This document shows, piece by piece, positions 1 to 10,215 of a DNA stretch of 64,000 nucleotides (position 1 is its first letter; the number at the start of each line of letters is the position of its first letter). The position numbers were made by a program, and so were the translations under genes. The notes beneath the pieces were generated by a model. It had not been told where the DNA came from. It worked only from the letters and a program-made list of their open reading frames with translations, and did no database searches. Origin of the DNA: Sthenelais limicola (lineage: Eukaryota; Annelida; Polychaeta; Phyllodocida; Sigalionidae); assembly GCA_942159475.1 (NCBI GenBank), contig OW804096.1:143177424-143241423 (forward strand). The letters are read 5' to 3'.

Positions 1-2
1 AT

Positions 3-237
3 GGGTCAGATTCTCAGAAAATGTACAATTCGCCTTCACCAATCCTCTCGAATAACCCACATTTAAGACAAAAATGAGCTTCAAAATGTAGTTTAACACA
101 ACAGAACTGATACTTTAAATCAATACGATACCAAATATACTTAGATATACCCGGTATTCACCATTTTTCAGCCAAATTTAGCAGAATTTCCTAAATGTGT
201 AGAGCTGGTAATTGTACATTTTCTGAAAATCTGACCC
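3..237 (-). mobile_element. Family A element, type A2
   Basis: Complete copy with both ends (gggtcagattctcag / aaaatctgaccc). The left flank is cut by the window start. Confidence 0.85.
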
Positions 238-398
238 ATATAACACCACACATCCATTATATAGATTGGAGAACATCATTCCTTAGCTGTACATATTTTA
301 CGGGGTCGGGATGGTGTAGCGATTCAGGCATTGAACCTAAAACCAAAAGCTCTTTCAGATTCAAATAATTAATGCCCCTGAACCCATTATCGTTATAT
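238..398. other. Unique spacer with weak tRNA-like boxes
   Basis: Contains tggtgtagcgattcagg (A-box-like) and agattcaaat (B-box-like) about 40 bp apart near 312-368. No cloverleaf was found, so this is at most a degenerate tRNA-derived SINE head. Confidence 0.15.
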
Positions 399-621
399 GG
401 GTCAGATGTTCAGAAAATGTACAATTCAACTTATCCAATCTTCCAAAATAACCCAAATTTCATACGAAAATAAACTTATAAATACAGTTTAACCTAACCA
501 GAATCAATGCAATGCCGAATATACTCGAATTTACCTATTATTGACCAAATTGCAGCTTAATTTAGCAAAATTTACTAAATAAGGACAGCTGCCAATTGTA
601 CATTTTCTGAAAATCTCACTC
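399..621 (-). mobile_element. Family A element, type A1
   Basis: Both ends present, with a flanking ATAT target duplication. Confidence 0.85.
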
Positions 622-711
622 ATATGTACAATGCATCCATTGATTGTAAAAAATACCTTGTACACTGTGCATGCCTGTCTATGTTTCAACCATTATTTTA
701 CGGAGAATTGG

Positions 712-1330
712 CTGTATGCAAGTTCTAAGTTAACCAATTTAAAGATGCTCGGATTCAAATCCCATGAGCGACTCATTCTAGGTCCAAACCCTCAGATCAG
801 ATAAGAATGGTATGTCAGCCTACCTCGCTAATCAGTCTCCTCGCCTAAGACTCAGCGTTTTAATGGGAATATAATGGCATTTTGCAGTCTTAATGGAAGT
901 ATAATGACACTTTATGGTTTGAGGCGAGAGGCTTTCCCTTCGTTTGAAGGGACTCACCCATCTTTGAACCTAGATTGGACTTACCAGAGCATAATTTCAC
1001 CCCCACCCAGTGCATGCTGAGTGGGTTAGCAAAGGCTGGCTATACATGTGTGTATAGATGCTTACATACTCCCATATGTGATGTGTTTTAGGAAAATAAG
1101 TCATAAGTCGCAAAGATTGGATTTTGAGATACCTCCATATTTGAAAAGATGAGCTAAAGCAGATTCCAATGAATGTAAACATTAAGGGCATCTAGTACCC
1201 TTCTATCTTTTTAGTTTGATACTTTTTTGCAATATTTCTGGGTGGATACTTTCTAGTAAAGTAACCAAGTATACTGCACAGGATGATCTAAGAAACGCAT
1301 AGATATATTTAATACATTGTCTTTAAATTT
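712..1330. repeat. Left arm of a long inverted repeat
   Basis: Reverse-complement match to 3790-4215, covering both a family B element and its outer flank with ggattcaaatcccatgagcg (a perfect B-box-like string). This arm carries a 205-bp insertion (773-977) that is absent from the other. Confidence 0.8.
773..977. mobile_element. 205-bp insertion with short inverted ends
   Basis: Flanked by GAC duplications (770-772, 978-980). The related locus near 4155 keeps a single GAC and lacks the insert, which gives an empty site. Ends are imperfectly inverted (attctaggtccaa / ttgaacctagatt). Inside are two diverged copies of ttaatggnantataatgnca. Superfamily not recognised; a 3-bp target duplication is compatible with a Harbinger-type element. 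Confidence 0.55.
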
Positions 1331-1463
1331 AGTTCATGTATTTCAACCACACTGACTAGACACTTTAAAAATGGAAATATTCCACGAAAGAGATCTAGGT
1401 AATAATACGCTTTGAAAAATATCATTTTTGCGACTTGTGACTCATTTTTCTAAAAGACGTCTA
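1078..1463 (-). mobile_element. Family B element
   Basis: Clear left end gtgatgtgttttagg; the right end is eroded (ctaaaagacgtc). Confidence 0.8.
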
Positions 1464-1912
1464 ATATGCAGTTTGTAGCTGCTCCGTTGCTCTCTACTCT
1501 AGAGTATGGAGCAACTCATTGCGGGATAGAGGGCCTGCCTAAGGAGGATGAGCTACTTATGGTTATATGCATTTAAAAGATTGAAAGAGCCATTCATCCC
1601 GTTAGCGTGTTTCTTCTATCGTCCTGATATGACAACATACTATGATGTATAGTCCTTGCCAAGTTAGTTTTTGCGAGTTTATACTAAAGCCAGGACAACA
1701 TGAATCATTAGCAATTTATATTTTAAACGGTTGAAAAGAGGTGTTTATTTGCGGATATTTCTAATGAGTGTTATTATGTGTTTTTGAAGAAAAGAACGCT
1801 TTCCAAGTGTGAATGTCATCAACCTTTAGTGAAATGATGCATTGGTAATATTACAAGTCGATTCTCCGTTACAATAGAAATAAAACATTTAAAGCTTCTT
1901 AAAGCATGATTT
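1464..1912. other. Unique spacer
   Basis: Contains a small hairpin, gttgctc...ggagcaac (about 1485-1514). No exon-like frame or recognised repeat. Confidence 0.4.
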
Positions 1913-2157
1913 GGGTCAGATTTTCAGAAAGTGCAGTTCTACACATCTCTCAAATTCTGCTAAATTAGAGTGAAAAATGATAAATACTAGGTATATCTGG
2001 GTATATTCTGTATTTTATTTATTCAATAAATCTGTCTGGTTATGTTGAACTGTATTTTGAATCGTAATTTCTACTTAAATGTGGGTTATTTGAGAGGATT
2101 GGACCAATTGTTGACCAATTGGATTGGACCAATTTTACGTTTTCTGAAGATCAACCC
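1913..2157 (+). mobile_element. Family A element, type A3
   Basis: ATTT target duplication. A local duplication of ttggaccaattg near the right end lengthens the copy. Confidence 0.85.
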
Positions 2158-2347
2158 ATTTATCCAACTTTACCCTTCAGTATTATTGGGCTTGTTTATA
2201 TAATGTACAAATAAATAAACTACTAAGCATGCTAATATACCCATTACCAATATATATCAACCTTGTATTGCACATTTAAATCCCAAATCGATTACACAAT
2301 AACTACCAGAAAAGCTGTCCCAGACATTCAGTAATTAGTTTCAAAAT

Positions 2348-2566
2348 TAATTATCCTTGGCCAAACGGTCCGGTTTATGGGCTGTTATCCGCGATATGAA
2401 GTCGGTGATCGATTGGCACAAAAATGCAATAATTTTAATTTCCGTTAGTTCAGTTGGCCGATTGCCAGCTATTGTAACCTCCTCGCTTAGATTCTCTCGC
2501 CCAGTTCCTCTCCCAACTTCTAGATCGTTCCAGTCAACGGAAACAATTGAGAGCGTAATATTTGCT
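2348..2566 (-). pseudogene. Unassigned 72-codon open frame in unique DNA
   Basis: A stop-to-stop minus-strand frame (VDWNDLEVGRGTGRENLSEE in its first half) in a less AT-rich island between two family A copies. The plus strand is open over the same stretch. There is no ATG, polypyrimidine-AG or GT donor at its edges, so it is not called as a gene. It could be an exon relic or a chance frame. Confidence 0.15.
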
Positions 2567-2635
2567 CAATAGTTTGTCAGTTATTATTTGTTGTATACGT
2601 TATCTTCCCACAATATTGGAGTAAGTTATCTAAAG

Positions 2636-2871
2636 GGGTCAGATATTTCTGAAAATGTACAATTGAACGTCGCCAATCTTCTCAAATAACACAACTCTCA
2701 GACGAAAATAAACTCATAAATACAGTTTAACCTAATCAAACAGATGGCCAGAATCAATGCAATGCCGAATATACTCGAATTTACCTAGTATTGACCAAAT
2801 TGCAGCCTAATTTAGCAGAATTTACTAAATGGTGACAGCTGCCAATTGTACATTTTTTGAAAATCTGACCC
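2636..2871 (-). mobile_element. Family A element, type A1
   Basis: AAAG target duplication on both sides; because it is not AT-only, it defines the 4-bp length well. Confidence 0.9.
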
Positions 2872-3140
2872 AAAGGTCTAGAACATTCTAAACAGTTTAT
2901 TGTTGCTCATTCTCTACTGGAATCTCTTAAATCTTATAACTTCTAACTATTATTTTGCTGGAATTTAAAATTAAATAATTCCGAGGCATTAGTGCTGCCC
3001 CCTCAAACTGAACTGAATCCATCCCAGCATGCATCATAACATGCATGCAGAGTGGCACATACAAATCCTCTATTTTGATCACTGTAAGGTTATTTTAACG
3101 GGAAGTTCCATTGTGAAACTAAAATCCTCAATAGTTAATA

Positions 3141-3483
3141 GGGGCCTTGCATGTGCCACTGCGCATTATCTGTTACAGTGCATCATGGGATGGATTTTGA
3201 TGAAATCTGACATACAAATATTTGGCAACATTTTTATCAAAAATTGCAAAATTGTTTTCACCAATATCACAGCTTGTATAGATGATTTATGAAAACCAAA
3301 TGCATGATGGGAAAGATGAAGTCAAGGGTTATGGAAACATGAATAACACATGGATATTGATATTAGAGCATTGATAAATAGTCCATGCTGAACATAACAT
3401 GTTTTCTTTAGATTTTATACTGTACCATTACTCCCATAATTCAATGCAAATCAAGATTCAACATGGCGGCTATGCAACTCCCC
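3141..3483 (+). mobile_element. Family C element
   Basis: Ends ggggccttgcat / atgcaactcccc, flanked by TA on both sides. Carries the internal landmarks gcatcatgggatgg and caagattcaacatggcgg. Confidence 0.85.
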
Positions 3484-3789
3484 TATTGATACGTCCTTGG
3501 TTCTGCATATTCATGTTTGCGGTAAAGTTACATTTCCCGCCATTCAGCAAAAAAACCGTTATCACCTGAACCGAGTCTTCTGGGAAGAGGAGAATTTGAA
3601 ATTAAAAGTGAAAAAGACACCCAACATCTCTGTGCCATTTATCTTTCATGGTTTTCATCAAAATTGCCAATATATTTCATATTTGATTGTACCACGCCCG
3701 AAATAATCATTTGGTGCCAACACTGCAAATGTTCTTTCTGTCGACTCAAATTTAGGATGAAAAGGAGGTATACAATATAGTTTATCATA
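3484..3789. other. Unique spacer
   Basis: About 300 bp of AT-rich sequence between C and a truncated B; a 69-codon open frame here has no supporting features. Confidence 0.35.
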
Positions 3790-4062
3790 TTATAAGACAA
3801 TGTATCAAATATATTATATATATGCGTTTCTTAGATCATCCTGTGCAGTATATTTAGTTACTTTACTAGAAATTATCCACCCAGAAATATTGCAAAATCT
3901 TTTTTTCAGAAATAAAAGTATCAAACCAAAAAGATAGAAGGGTACTAGATGCCCTTAATGTTTACATTCATTGGAATCTACTTGAGCTCATCTTTTCAAA
4001 TATGGAGGTATCTCAAAATCCAATCTTTGCGACTTATGACTTATTTTCCTAAAACACATCAC
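3790..4062 (+). mobile_element. Family B element, left-truncated
   Basis: Right end taaaacacatcac is intact; the left third is missing. Inverted relative to 1078-1463, with which it shares its outer flank. Confidence 0.8.
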
Positions 4063-4215
4063 ATATGGGAGCATGTAAGCAGCTATACACACATAGCCAG
4101 CCTCTGGTAACCCTGTCAGCGTGCACTGGGTGGGGGTGAAATTATGCTCTGGTAAGTCGCTCATGGGACTTGAATCGGAGAATCTTTAAATTGGTTTACT
4201 TGCATACAGACCAGT
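4063..4215. repeat. Right arm flank of long inverted repeat (empty site)
   Basis: Reverse complement of 712-772 joined to 978-1077. It lacks the 205-bp insertion and so shows the pre-insertion state. Confidence 0.8.
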
Positions 4216-4449
4216 TGTACTAGTGTTGGACTTCCGTTTCCGGCCGACCGCTTACATCAGTGAAAATACAAAACAATATTTACTGCCCAAAACGGCAAGA
4301 TCATGGCTTTCGACTGGGTCATTTTCCTTCAAAATCATTTCTAAATTGTTGTTAATGATAGTAACAGCCCAACAAAAGGGGACTAAAGCCATTCATCTAT
4401 GGTCCTTCGTTTTCTCAGTGCAACATAACTCAACTGATTTTTAAAAACA

Positions 4450-4562
4450 AGGTGATACTAAATATACTCAGATATACCTAGTATTTAACACATTTCAGCC
4501 TATTTCAGCCGAATTTCCTAAATGTGTAGAGCTGCCGATTGTACATTTTCAAAAGTCTGATC
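4450..4562 (-). mobile_element. Family A fragment, right part
   Basis: Starts inside the element at actaaatatactcagatata and ends in a degraded terminus (tctgatcc). Confidence 0.65.
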
Positions 4563-4612
4563 CATGTAACATGGAACGTCAGAATCGCTGTGAGGCAATT
4601 GTGTCTATATAT

Positions 4613-4847
4613 GGGTCAGATTTTCAGAAATTGTACAATTGGCAGCTGTACGTATTTAGTAAATTCTGCTAAATTAGGCTGCAATTTGGTCAATACTAGG
4701 TAAATTCGAGTATATTCGGCATTGCATTGATTCTAGCCATCGGTTTGGTTAGGTTAAACTGTATTTTGAACTTTATTTTCGTCTGAAATTTGGGTTATTT
4801 GATAAGATTGGCAAAGTTGTATTGTACATTTTCTGAAAATCTGACCC
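4613..4847 (+). mobile_element. Family A element, type A1
   Basis: ATAT on both sides. Near-consensus A1 copy. Confidence 0.9.
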
Positions 4848-5092
4848 ATATGTACAAAAGGTGATTGACCTGTGCCATCTCCCCAACCCCCTAGAACATA
4901 CCTGCTCCCCGCTATGTGGCGCTCTAGTCGGCCCACCACCACAGGAAGGACGACAGTAATTGACTCTCTGTAAAACGTTTGATATCCTGTCATAGCCTCA
5001 TAAAAATTCATATATGGACTTTCATATCCGATGGGGACAGGGAGGATGGTGCTGTGGAGGGAGCTTGGTGGCGGGTGGATGGATGTAGTATA

Positions 5093-5328
5093 GGGAGCAA
5101 ATCTTCAGAAAATGTACACTTGGCCTTCACCAATCCACTCAAATAACCCAAATTTAAGAGGGAAATCAGCTTCAAAATACAGTTCAGCACAACCAGATAG
5201 GTTTATTTAATGAATACAATACAGAATACACTTAGATAAACCTAGTATCTATCAATTTTCACTCTAATTTGACAGAATTTGAGAGATGTGTAGAACTGTA
5301 GATTGTACATTTTCTGAAAATCTGACCC
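5093..5328 (-). mobile_element. Family A element, type A3
   Basis: Left end altered (gggagcaaatcttcag); right end consensus. Confidence 0.8.
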
Positions 5329-5502
5329 ATAATTGGCTTGAGTCAGTGGAGGAGAGGGGGAGGAGGTTAAGGGGTAGACAAGGGTTAAATGCAAAGCCAT
5401 TAGAGACTTTTAGCAAGTCTAGCCTATAAGTATAGGCCTAAACGTAAACGTATTCGTATCTAATCACTAACATTCTTATCTGATCCAATTCCTATCTAAA
5501 TC

Positions 5503-5825
5503 AAAACAATACCAAATATATTCAGATATACCCAGAACTTATCAACTTTTAAGCCAAAACTTAACAGAAATGTTAACTTAAGTTAAATGTTAACTGAATG
5601 TGTTGAGCAGTCGATTTTGGGTCAGACTTTAGAAAACGTACAATCGGTCTTCACCAATCCTCTCAAATAACCCAAATTTAAGGCAAAAATCATGTTCAAA
5701 ATACAGTTCAACATAACCAGACAGATTTATTGAATGAATACAATATAGAATATACTAAGTTTTACCTAGTATACATATATTTTCAAAATCTGACCCTTGT
5801 ACATTTTCTGACGCCCTAGGTCAGA
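5503..5825 (-). mobile_element. Family A fragment hosting a second family A copy
   Basis: The outer, older element is interrupted at its gattgtacat motif by 5619-5796. Its own right end resumes at ttgtacattttctgacg. Confidence 0.65.
5619..5796 (-). mobile_element. Family A element, type A3, nested and internally deleted
   Basis: Both ends present; about 55 bp are missing before the right terminus. Inserted into an older family A copy. Confidence 0.75.
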
Positions 5826-5939
5826 TATAAAAAGGACATTATGTCATTATGGCCCTTTATCCCTCCCCGGCGTTTCTTTCCTTAGGCATTTCAGGAAGTA
5901 AGAAATATTGCGCCATTTCATGAATCTTTCAAATGCGCA

Positions 5940-6020
5940 GGACCGGAAACGGCCTGCTGCTCTGCTCTCAGCCAATCACAGCCCGTTGCCCCAGTTATAG
6001 CCTGATTTATAAATGTTCTT
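5940..6020 (+). promoter_or_regulatory. Promoter-like motif cluster
   Basis: Within about 80 bp lie accggaaac (ETS-like, 5942), gccaatcac (CCAAT box, 5971) and gatttataaatg (TATA-like, about 6003), in a locally GC-richer patch. An ATG followed by AGC and four GGA codons starts near 6041 but runs into a family A insertion at 6069. This is motif evidence only. Confidence 0.22.
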
Positions 6021-6068
6021 AAGGGTCAAGTAAATTGAGAAATGAGCGGAGGAGGAGGATGGTTTTAT

Positions 6069-6302
6069 GGGCAAGATTTTCAGAAAATGCACAGTTCTAC
6101 ACATCTCTCAAATTCTGCTAAATTAGAGTGAAAAATGATAAATACTGAGTATATCTGAGTGTATTCTGTATTGTATTCATTCAATAAATCTGTTTGCAAA
6201 CATGGTTATGTTGAACTGTATTTTGAACCTGAATTTCGTCTTAAATTTTGGTTATTTGAGAGGATTTAAAGACCAATTGTACATTTTCTGGAGATCTGAC
6301 CC
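6069..6302 (+). mobile_element. Family A element, type A3
   Basis: Left end gggcaagattttcag, right end consensus. Lies directly downstream of the promoter-like cluster. Confidence 0.85.
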
Positions 6303-6362
6303 TGAGAGCCCAGCTTAATGTGTGGGTGCCAGTTACAAGAAGACAGGTGTGCAATAACTTAT

Positions 6363-6598
6363 GGGTCAGATTTTCAGAAAATGTACAATTGGCAGCTCTA
6401 CACGTTTAGGAAAATACTCCTAAATTAGGCTGAAAAATGAAGAATACCGGGTATATCTGAGTATATTTGGTATCGCATTGATTTAAAGTATCGGTTCTGT
6501 TATGTTAAACTGCATTTTGAAGCTCATTTCTGTCTTAAATGTGGGTTATGTGAGAGGATTAGTGACGGCCAATTGTACATTTTCTGAAAATCTGACCC
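6363..6598 (+). mobile_element. Family A element, type A2
   Basis: TTAT target duplication on both sides; best-preserved A2 copy. Confidence 0.9.
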
Positions 6599-7716
6599 TT
6601 ATATATAAGAACGCGGTGCATCACGACACGGGAGGCCACGTGCCTAACGCTCCGTGTACCAAGAACTAGACACAGGTGAACCTCAACAAGTGTACTGTAA
6701 CTGGGGGCTCTGTGTTGGATTGATTTGATTTTTAAATTATGTTTCAGCGACAAGCGTTGATATTCTCAGAAGTTGCCTGATTGCATCAGGCAAAGGTGTT
6801 AAGTTATTCAGTTCAGGCATAGGCCATCGTAAGAAAAACTTTATATAAAAAATAACCATTTTTAGACATAAACACGAAAGACGTAGAAAGACGTAGAAAT
6901 GGTAGATACATCAAAATGCTTTTCGTTATATTCATAAGCGTTTTTGCTTCGAATCATATTCTAAAAGACATATATAAAAACAAATGAGTTAACTATCGAT
7001 AATTTGCGTCATGCTCTTACATATATGACATTGAGTATTACACTTTGATTTATGTATTATATAATTTAACATTAAATCAATACAATCTATAGTGTCAGCA
7101 TAAGTAGAGGCCTGGTCATACACACAATACAATACAGTAATGCTCCTAGGAGCGAAATTTCAACCATTATACAGTATTTTTAGATTGATGTTATCATCAA
7201 TCTAAATGGATTGGGGTGAGATCTGCCAATCATTGATAGCATCTTGGCTCCTCCCATCCTGGATATCAGTGTGAAGAATCTGTTGATTCTGATATCAGCA
7301 GATGGGATCAGAATCATGCTGGTAATGGCTGGGAGGGGGAGGGGATGGCGTTTAGGTGTGAATTAAAGGGTAGACCATGTGTGAATTAAAGTGGCAAGTT
7401 GCGAAATAAGATGCCTCATATGCAAAGGTGTTAAAGGGACCAACAGAATCACATGGAATGACCAGTTGAATATGGGCTAGGGATTTCATGCTTTCTGTCT
7501 CCACTTCCTCTCCCTCCTACTATCCCTCCCTCTCGAACTTTACATTTAACTGACATCAATCTCCATTTCCCTTGGAAACGCAATCTTCTACATGAACCGG
7601 AAATAAATAAATAAATGTAAACTGATCACTGTTAACTATTTCTTGTTCAGCACTTTCTTTCAATCATACCATGATTAAAATTATTGTGTACTGAGTTTTG
7701 TCAAAGCGAAATGTGT
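6599..7716. other. Longest unique stretch in the left part
   Basis: About 1.1 kb with no recognised repeat and no exon-like frame. Two short perfect hairpins stand out: ttgcctgat/atcaggcaa (6773-6793) and a 12-bp stem tttagattgatg/catcaatctaaa with a 4-nt loop (7179-7206). Any host gene sequence here would be intron or intergenic. Confidence 0.4.
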
Positions 7717-7935
7717 GGGTCAGATCTTCAGAAAATGTACATTTCATGTTCACCAATCCTCTCAAATAACCCAAATTTAAGATGAAAATCAGGTTCAAAA
7801 TACAGTTCAACATAACCAGACAGATTTATTGAATGAATACAATACAGCATACACTCAGATATACCTAGTATTTATCAATTTGCACTCTAATTTAGCAGAA
7901 TTTGAAAGATGTGTAGATTTGTAGACTTTCTAAAC
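7717..7935 (-). mobile_element. Family A element, type A3, right end lost
   Basis: Left end gggtcagatcttcag; decays after tgtagatttgtagac into an A-rich run. Confidence 0.75.
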
Positions 7936-8006
7936 ATACCTACCTTTTTTGAAATAATAAAAAAAATAAAAAATAGTAGGTGTGAACCAGGTGGTGCATA
8001 ATAATT

Positions 8007-8135
8007 GCGATGTGTTTCAGGAAAATCTGTAACAAGTGGCAAAATTGATATTTTTTAATGTGTTTTATTCATAAGATCTTCTTGTGGGAATGTTCTCATG
8101 TTTGGGGTCTCATACAGAATTGATCAACCTATTGT
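8007..8135 (+). mobile_element. Family B fragment, left end
   Basis: gcgatgtgtttcagg followed by about 115 bp of B, then joined directly to a family C fragment. Confidence 0.7.
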
Positions 8136-8215
8136 TTTTATAGCTTTTAGACTGTACCATTTGTCCCATAATTCCATGCGAATCAAAATTCAAAATGTCG
8201 GCTATGCAAACCCCC
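8136..8215 (+). mobile_element. Family C fragment, right end
   Basis: Ends ggctatgcaaacccccta. The direct B/C junction suggests C inserted into B with later loss of both inner parts. Confidence 0.7.
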
Positions 8216-8443
8216 TATTGGAGACAAACACAAAACACTTGATGACCAGCAGCCAATAGATGTGGGCTGCGTTTGTCTAGCGTTTGTCCAGCGTTCTGAC
8301 CCTTGCACCCGCCGACAATGACTGAAGAGGCTAAGCAAATTAATCATTTGTTTTACAAATAGACAAGCTCTGACGCAGCAACAGAAAATGTTAATTTACT
8401 GGCCCCATGTCACATCAGGAAGTCTTTATCTGAAGCCAACACA

Positions 8444-8658
8444 TACTGTAAACGTATTTATTTTCGCGCAGATAATTTTTCGTGCGCTAAGTACATAGAC
8501 ACCTTTTCGCGCGGATTTAAATTCGCGCAGCAAGGGAGTCTCACACCTTGTTTATGCAATATATATACCATCCACACAGGATTTATTTTCACGCACATAG
8601 GTGGGTGCGCGAAAATAGCGAAAATAAATACTGCGCGAACATTAAAACGTTTAAAGTA
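8444..8658. mobile_element. Foldback element with TTTATTTTCGCG ends
   Basis: Inverted ends tactgtaaacgtatttattt and aaataaat...acgtttaaagta, with several internal tttcgcg/cgcgaaaa repeats. It matches a class of small inverted-repeat elements common in invertebrates. No coding capacity. Confidence 0.65.
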
Positions 8659-8727
8659 CTCAGACTGAGATATTTCAGAGGTGGAATACCTGAGAAACTA
8701 ACATATCCCAGATCATCTGACGCAGAA

Positions 8728-8795
8728 AAATGGTTCATCAGTCGCAAAATTGATATGTGTCAAAGTGTTTTGTTCACAAGAATTCTTTGGAGGAG
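8728..8795 (+). mobile_element. Family B fragment
   Basis: Only the agtcgcaaaattgatatgtg to ttcacaagaattctt segment is recognisable. Confidence 0.5.
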
Positions 8796-8855
8796 GGTCA
8801 GATTTGCAGATAGTACTTAGTACTGGTAATTTAGCCAACTAGAAAAGTATAGTAT

Positions 8856-8982
8856 AGCATTATTACCCCGAGGTTTGATGGTTTGTTGTGGTTTGTGTGG
8901 TCATGGACACTCGAGGGCTTGCGGAGAGTGTCCATGACCACCCAGAGCACAACAAACCACCAAACCTCGGGGTAATAATGCT
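8856..8982. mobile_element. Near-perfect hairpin element
   Basis: Arms of about 57 bp beginning agcattattaccccgaggtt and ending with its reverse complement, with a short loop near gggcttgcg. It could fold completely into a hairpin. No tandem neighbours or coding sequence. Confidence 0.75.
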
Positions 8983-9289
8983 TTTAGACGTGATTTAATC
9001 AGATCAACTTATTAATACCAAAATAGAAGGTTTACCAACCTGTACAATTATTTATTTCCATCAAATAGGTATTGAGTGCTCCTACATTGAACCGGAAGCT
9101 TACCCAGTTAACCTTCAGGGACTTCCGTCGATACAAAGGTGGTCTATAGGCAAGAAAAAAACCCTCCCAGAATCAGATCAAATCGCGTCTAATGAAGGAT
9201 ATTCCCTTGATGTCTTTTGAAATACATATATATATCTATGCAGTACACTGTCTTGACATTTGCTACACATATTAGGACGATAGGAGGGT

Positions 9290-9390
9290 GAGGCAAACCA
9301 AAATTGAAACCATTCCTGATTTTTCTCTTAAATTTGGGTAATTTGAGATGATTGGTGAAGGCCAATTGTACAATTTCTGTTTTGAGCCTG
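9290..9390 (+). mobile_element. Family A fragment, right half
   Basis: Recognised by tttgggtaatttgagatgat and gaaggccaattgtac. Confidence 0.6.
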
Positions 9391-9489
9391 GTATAGGACG
9401 TTGACACATGTCCTCAGATCACCCCAGTTAAAGCTGCTTTCTCAGCTATTATGACGAAAAACGTCAGAAAGCTTTAAGGAATAATATGT

Positions 9490-9592
9490 TCAATTATGTT
9501 AAACTGTATGTTTAACCTCATTTTAGTCGTAAATTAGGTTCATTTGATAGGTTTGATGAAAGCGAATTGGACATCTTCTGCGGATTTCAGCC
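9490..9592 (+). mobile_element. Family A fragment with alternative terminus
   Basis: Right half ending in tcttctgcggatttcagcc, a degraded GGCGATTTCACCC-type end. Confidence 0.55.
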
Positions 9593-9598
9593 ATATGA

Positions 9599-10132
9599 GA
9601 AGCAGAGAGAGTGAGAGAAAGAGAGAGAGAGAGGAAGAGAGAGAGGAAGAGAGAGAGGGACACAGAGGGAGACAGGGAGAGGAGAGAGAGAGAGGGAGAG
9701 AGAGAGGGAGAGAGAGGGAGAGAGAGACAGAGGGAGAGGGGGAGAGAGAGGGAGAGAGAGGGAGAGAGAGGGAGAGAGAGAGAGGAAGAGAGAGAGGAAG
9801 AGAGAGAGGAAGAGAGAGAGGGACACAGAGGGAGACAGGGAGAGGAGAGAGAGAGAGAGGGAGAGAGGGAGAGAGAGAGGGAGAGAGAGAGCGAGAGAGA
9901 GGGAGACAGAGAGGGAGGGAGAGATGGAGAGAGAGGGAGAGAAGGAGGGAGAGAAGGAGGGAGAAAGAGTGAATGAGAGAGAGAGGCAGTCAGATGGTGA
10001 GAGGGAGTGGGAGGTAGAAAGTTAGAGAGGGAGAGAGGGAGAGAAAAAGAGAAAGAGAGAGAGAGGAGGGAAGGAGAAAGAGAAAGAGAGGGAGGGATAA
10101 AGAGAGGGAGGGAGAAAGACAGGGAGGGAGAA
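9599..10132 (+). repeat. Purine-only GA tract, about 530 bp
   Basis: Almost uninterrupted GA/GGA/GGGA sequence with an internal duplication of about 160 bp (gggacacagagggagacagg occurs near 9657 and 9819). Such mirror-like purine tracts can form triplex DNA. Open frames across it are a composition effect. Confidence 0.9.
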
Positions 10133-10135
10133 ACA

Positions 10136-10215
10136 ATTTGACCCTCATTTATGTCTTAAATTTAAGTTATTTGAGAGGATTAGCGAAGGCAAGTTGTACA
10201 TTGTATCATGAGCGA
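10136..10215 (+). mobile_element. Family A fragment, right end
   Basis: ttatttgagaggattagcga followed by a broken terminus. Borders the purine tract. Confidence 0.55.

Noticed and set aside
752..772. tRNA gene suggested by a perfect B-box-like ggattcaaatccc
   Set aside because: No A box at proper spacing and no cloverleaf; it lies in an inverted repeat flank.
4613..4847. Recurring short peptides such as MGQIFRKCTI and NCTFSENLTH
   Set aside because: They are translations of family A ends and recur in dozens of elements in all orientations.
9544..9976. Arg/Glu-rich and Ser/Leu-rich frames
   Set aside because: They follow from a GA-only tract that has no stop codons in several frames.
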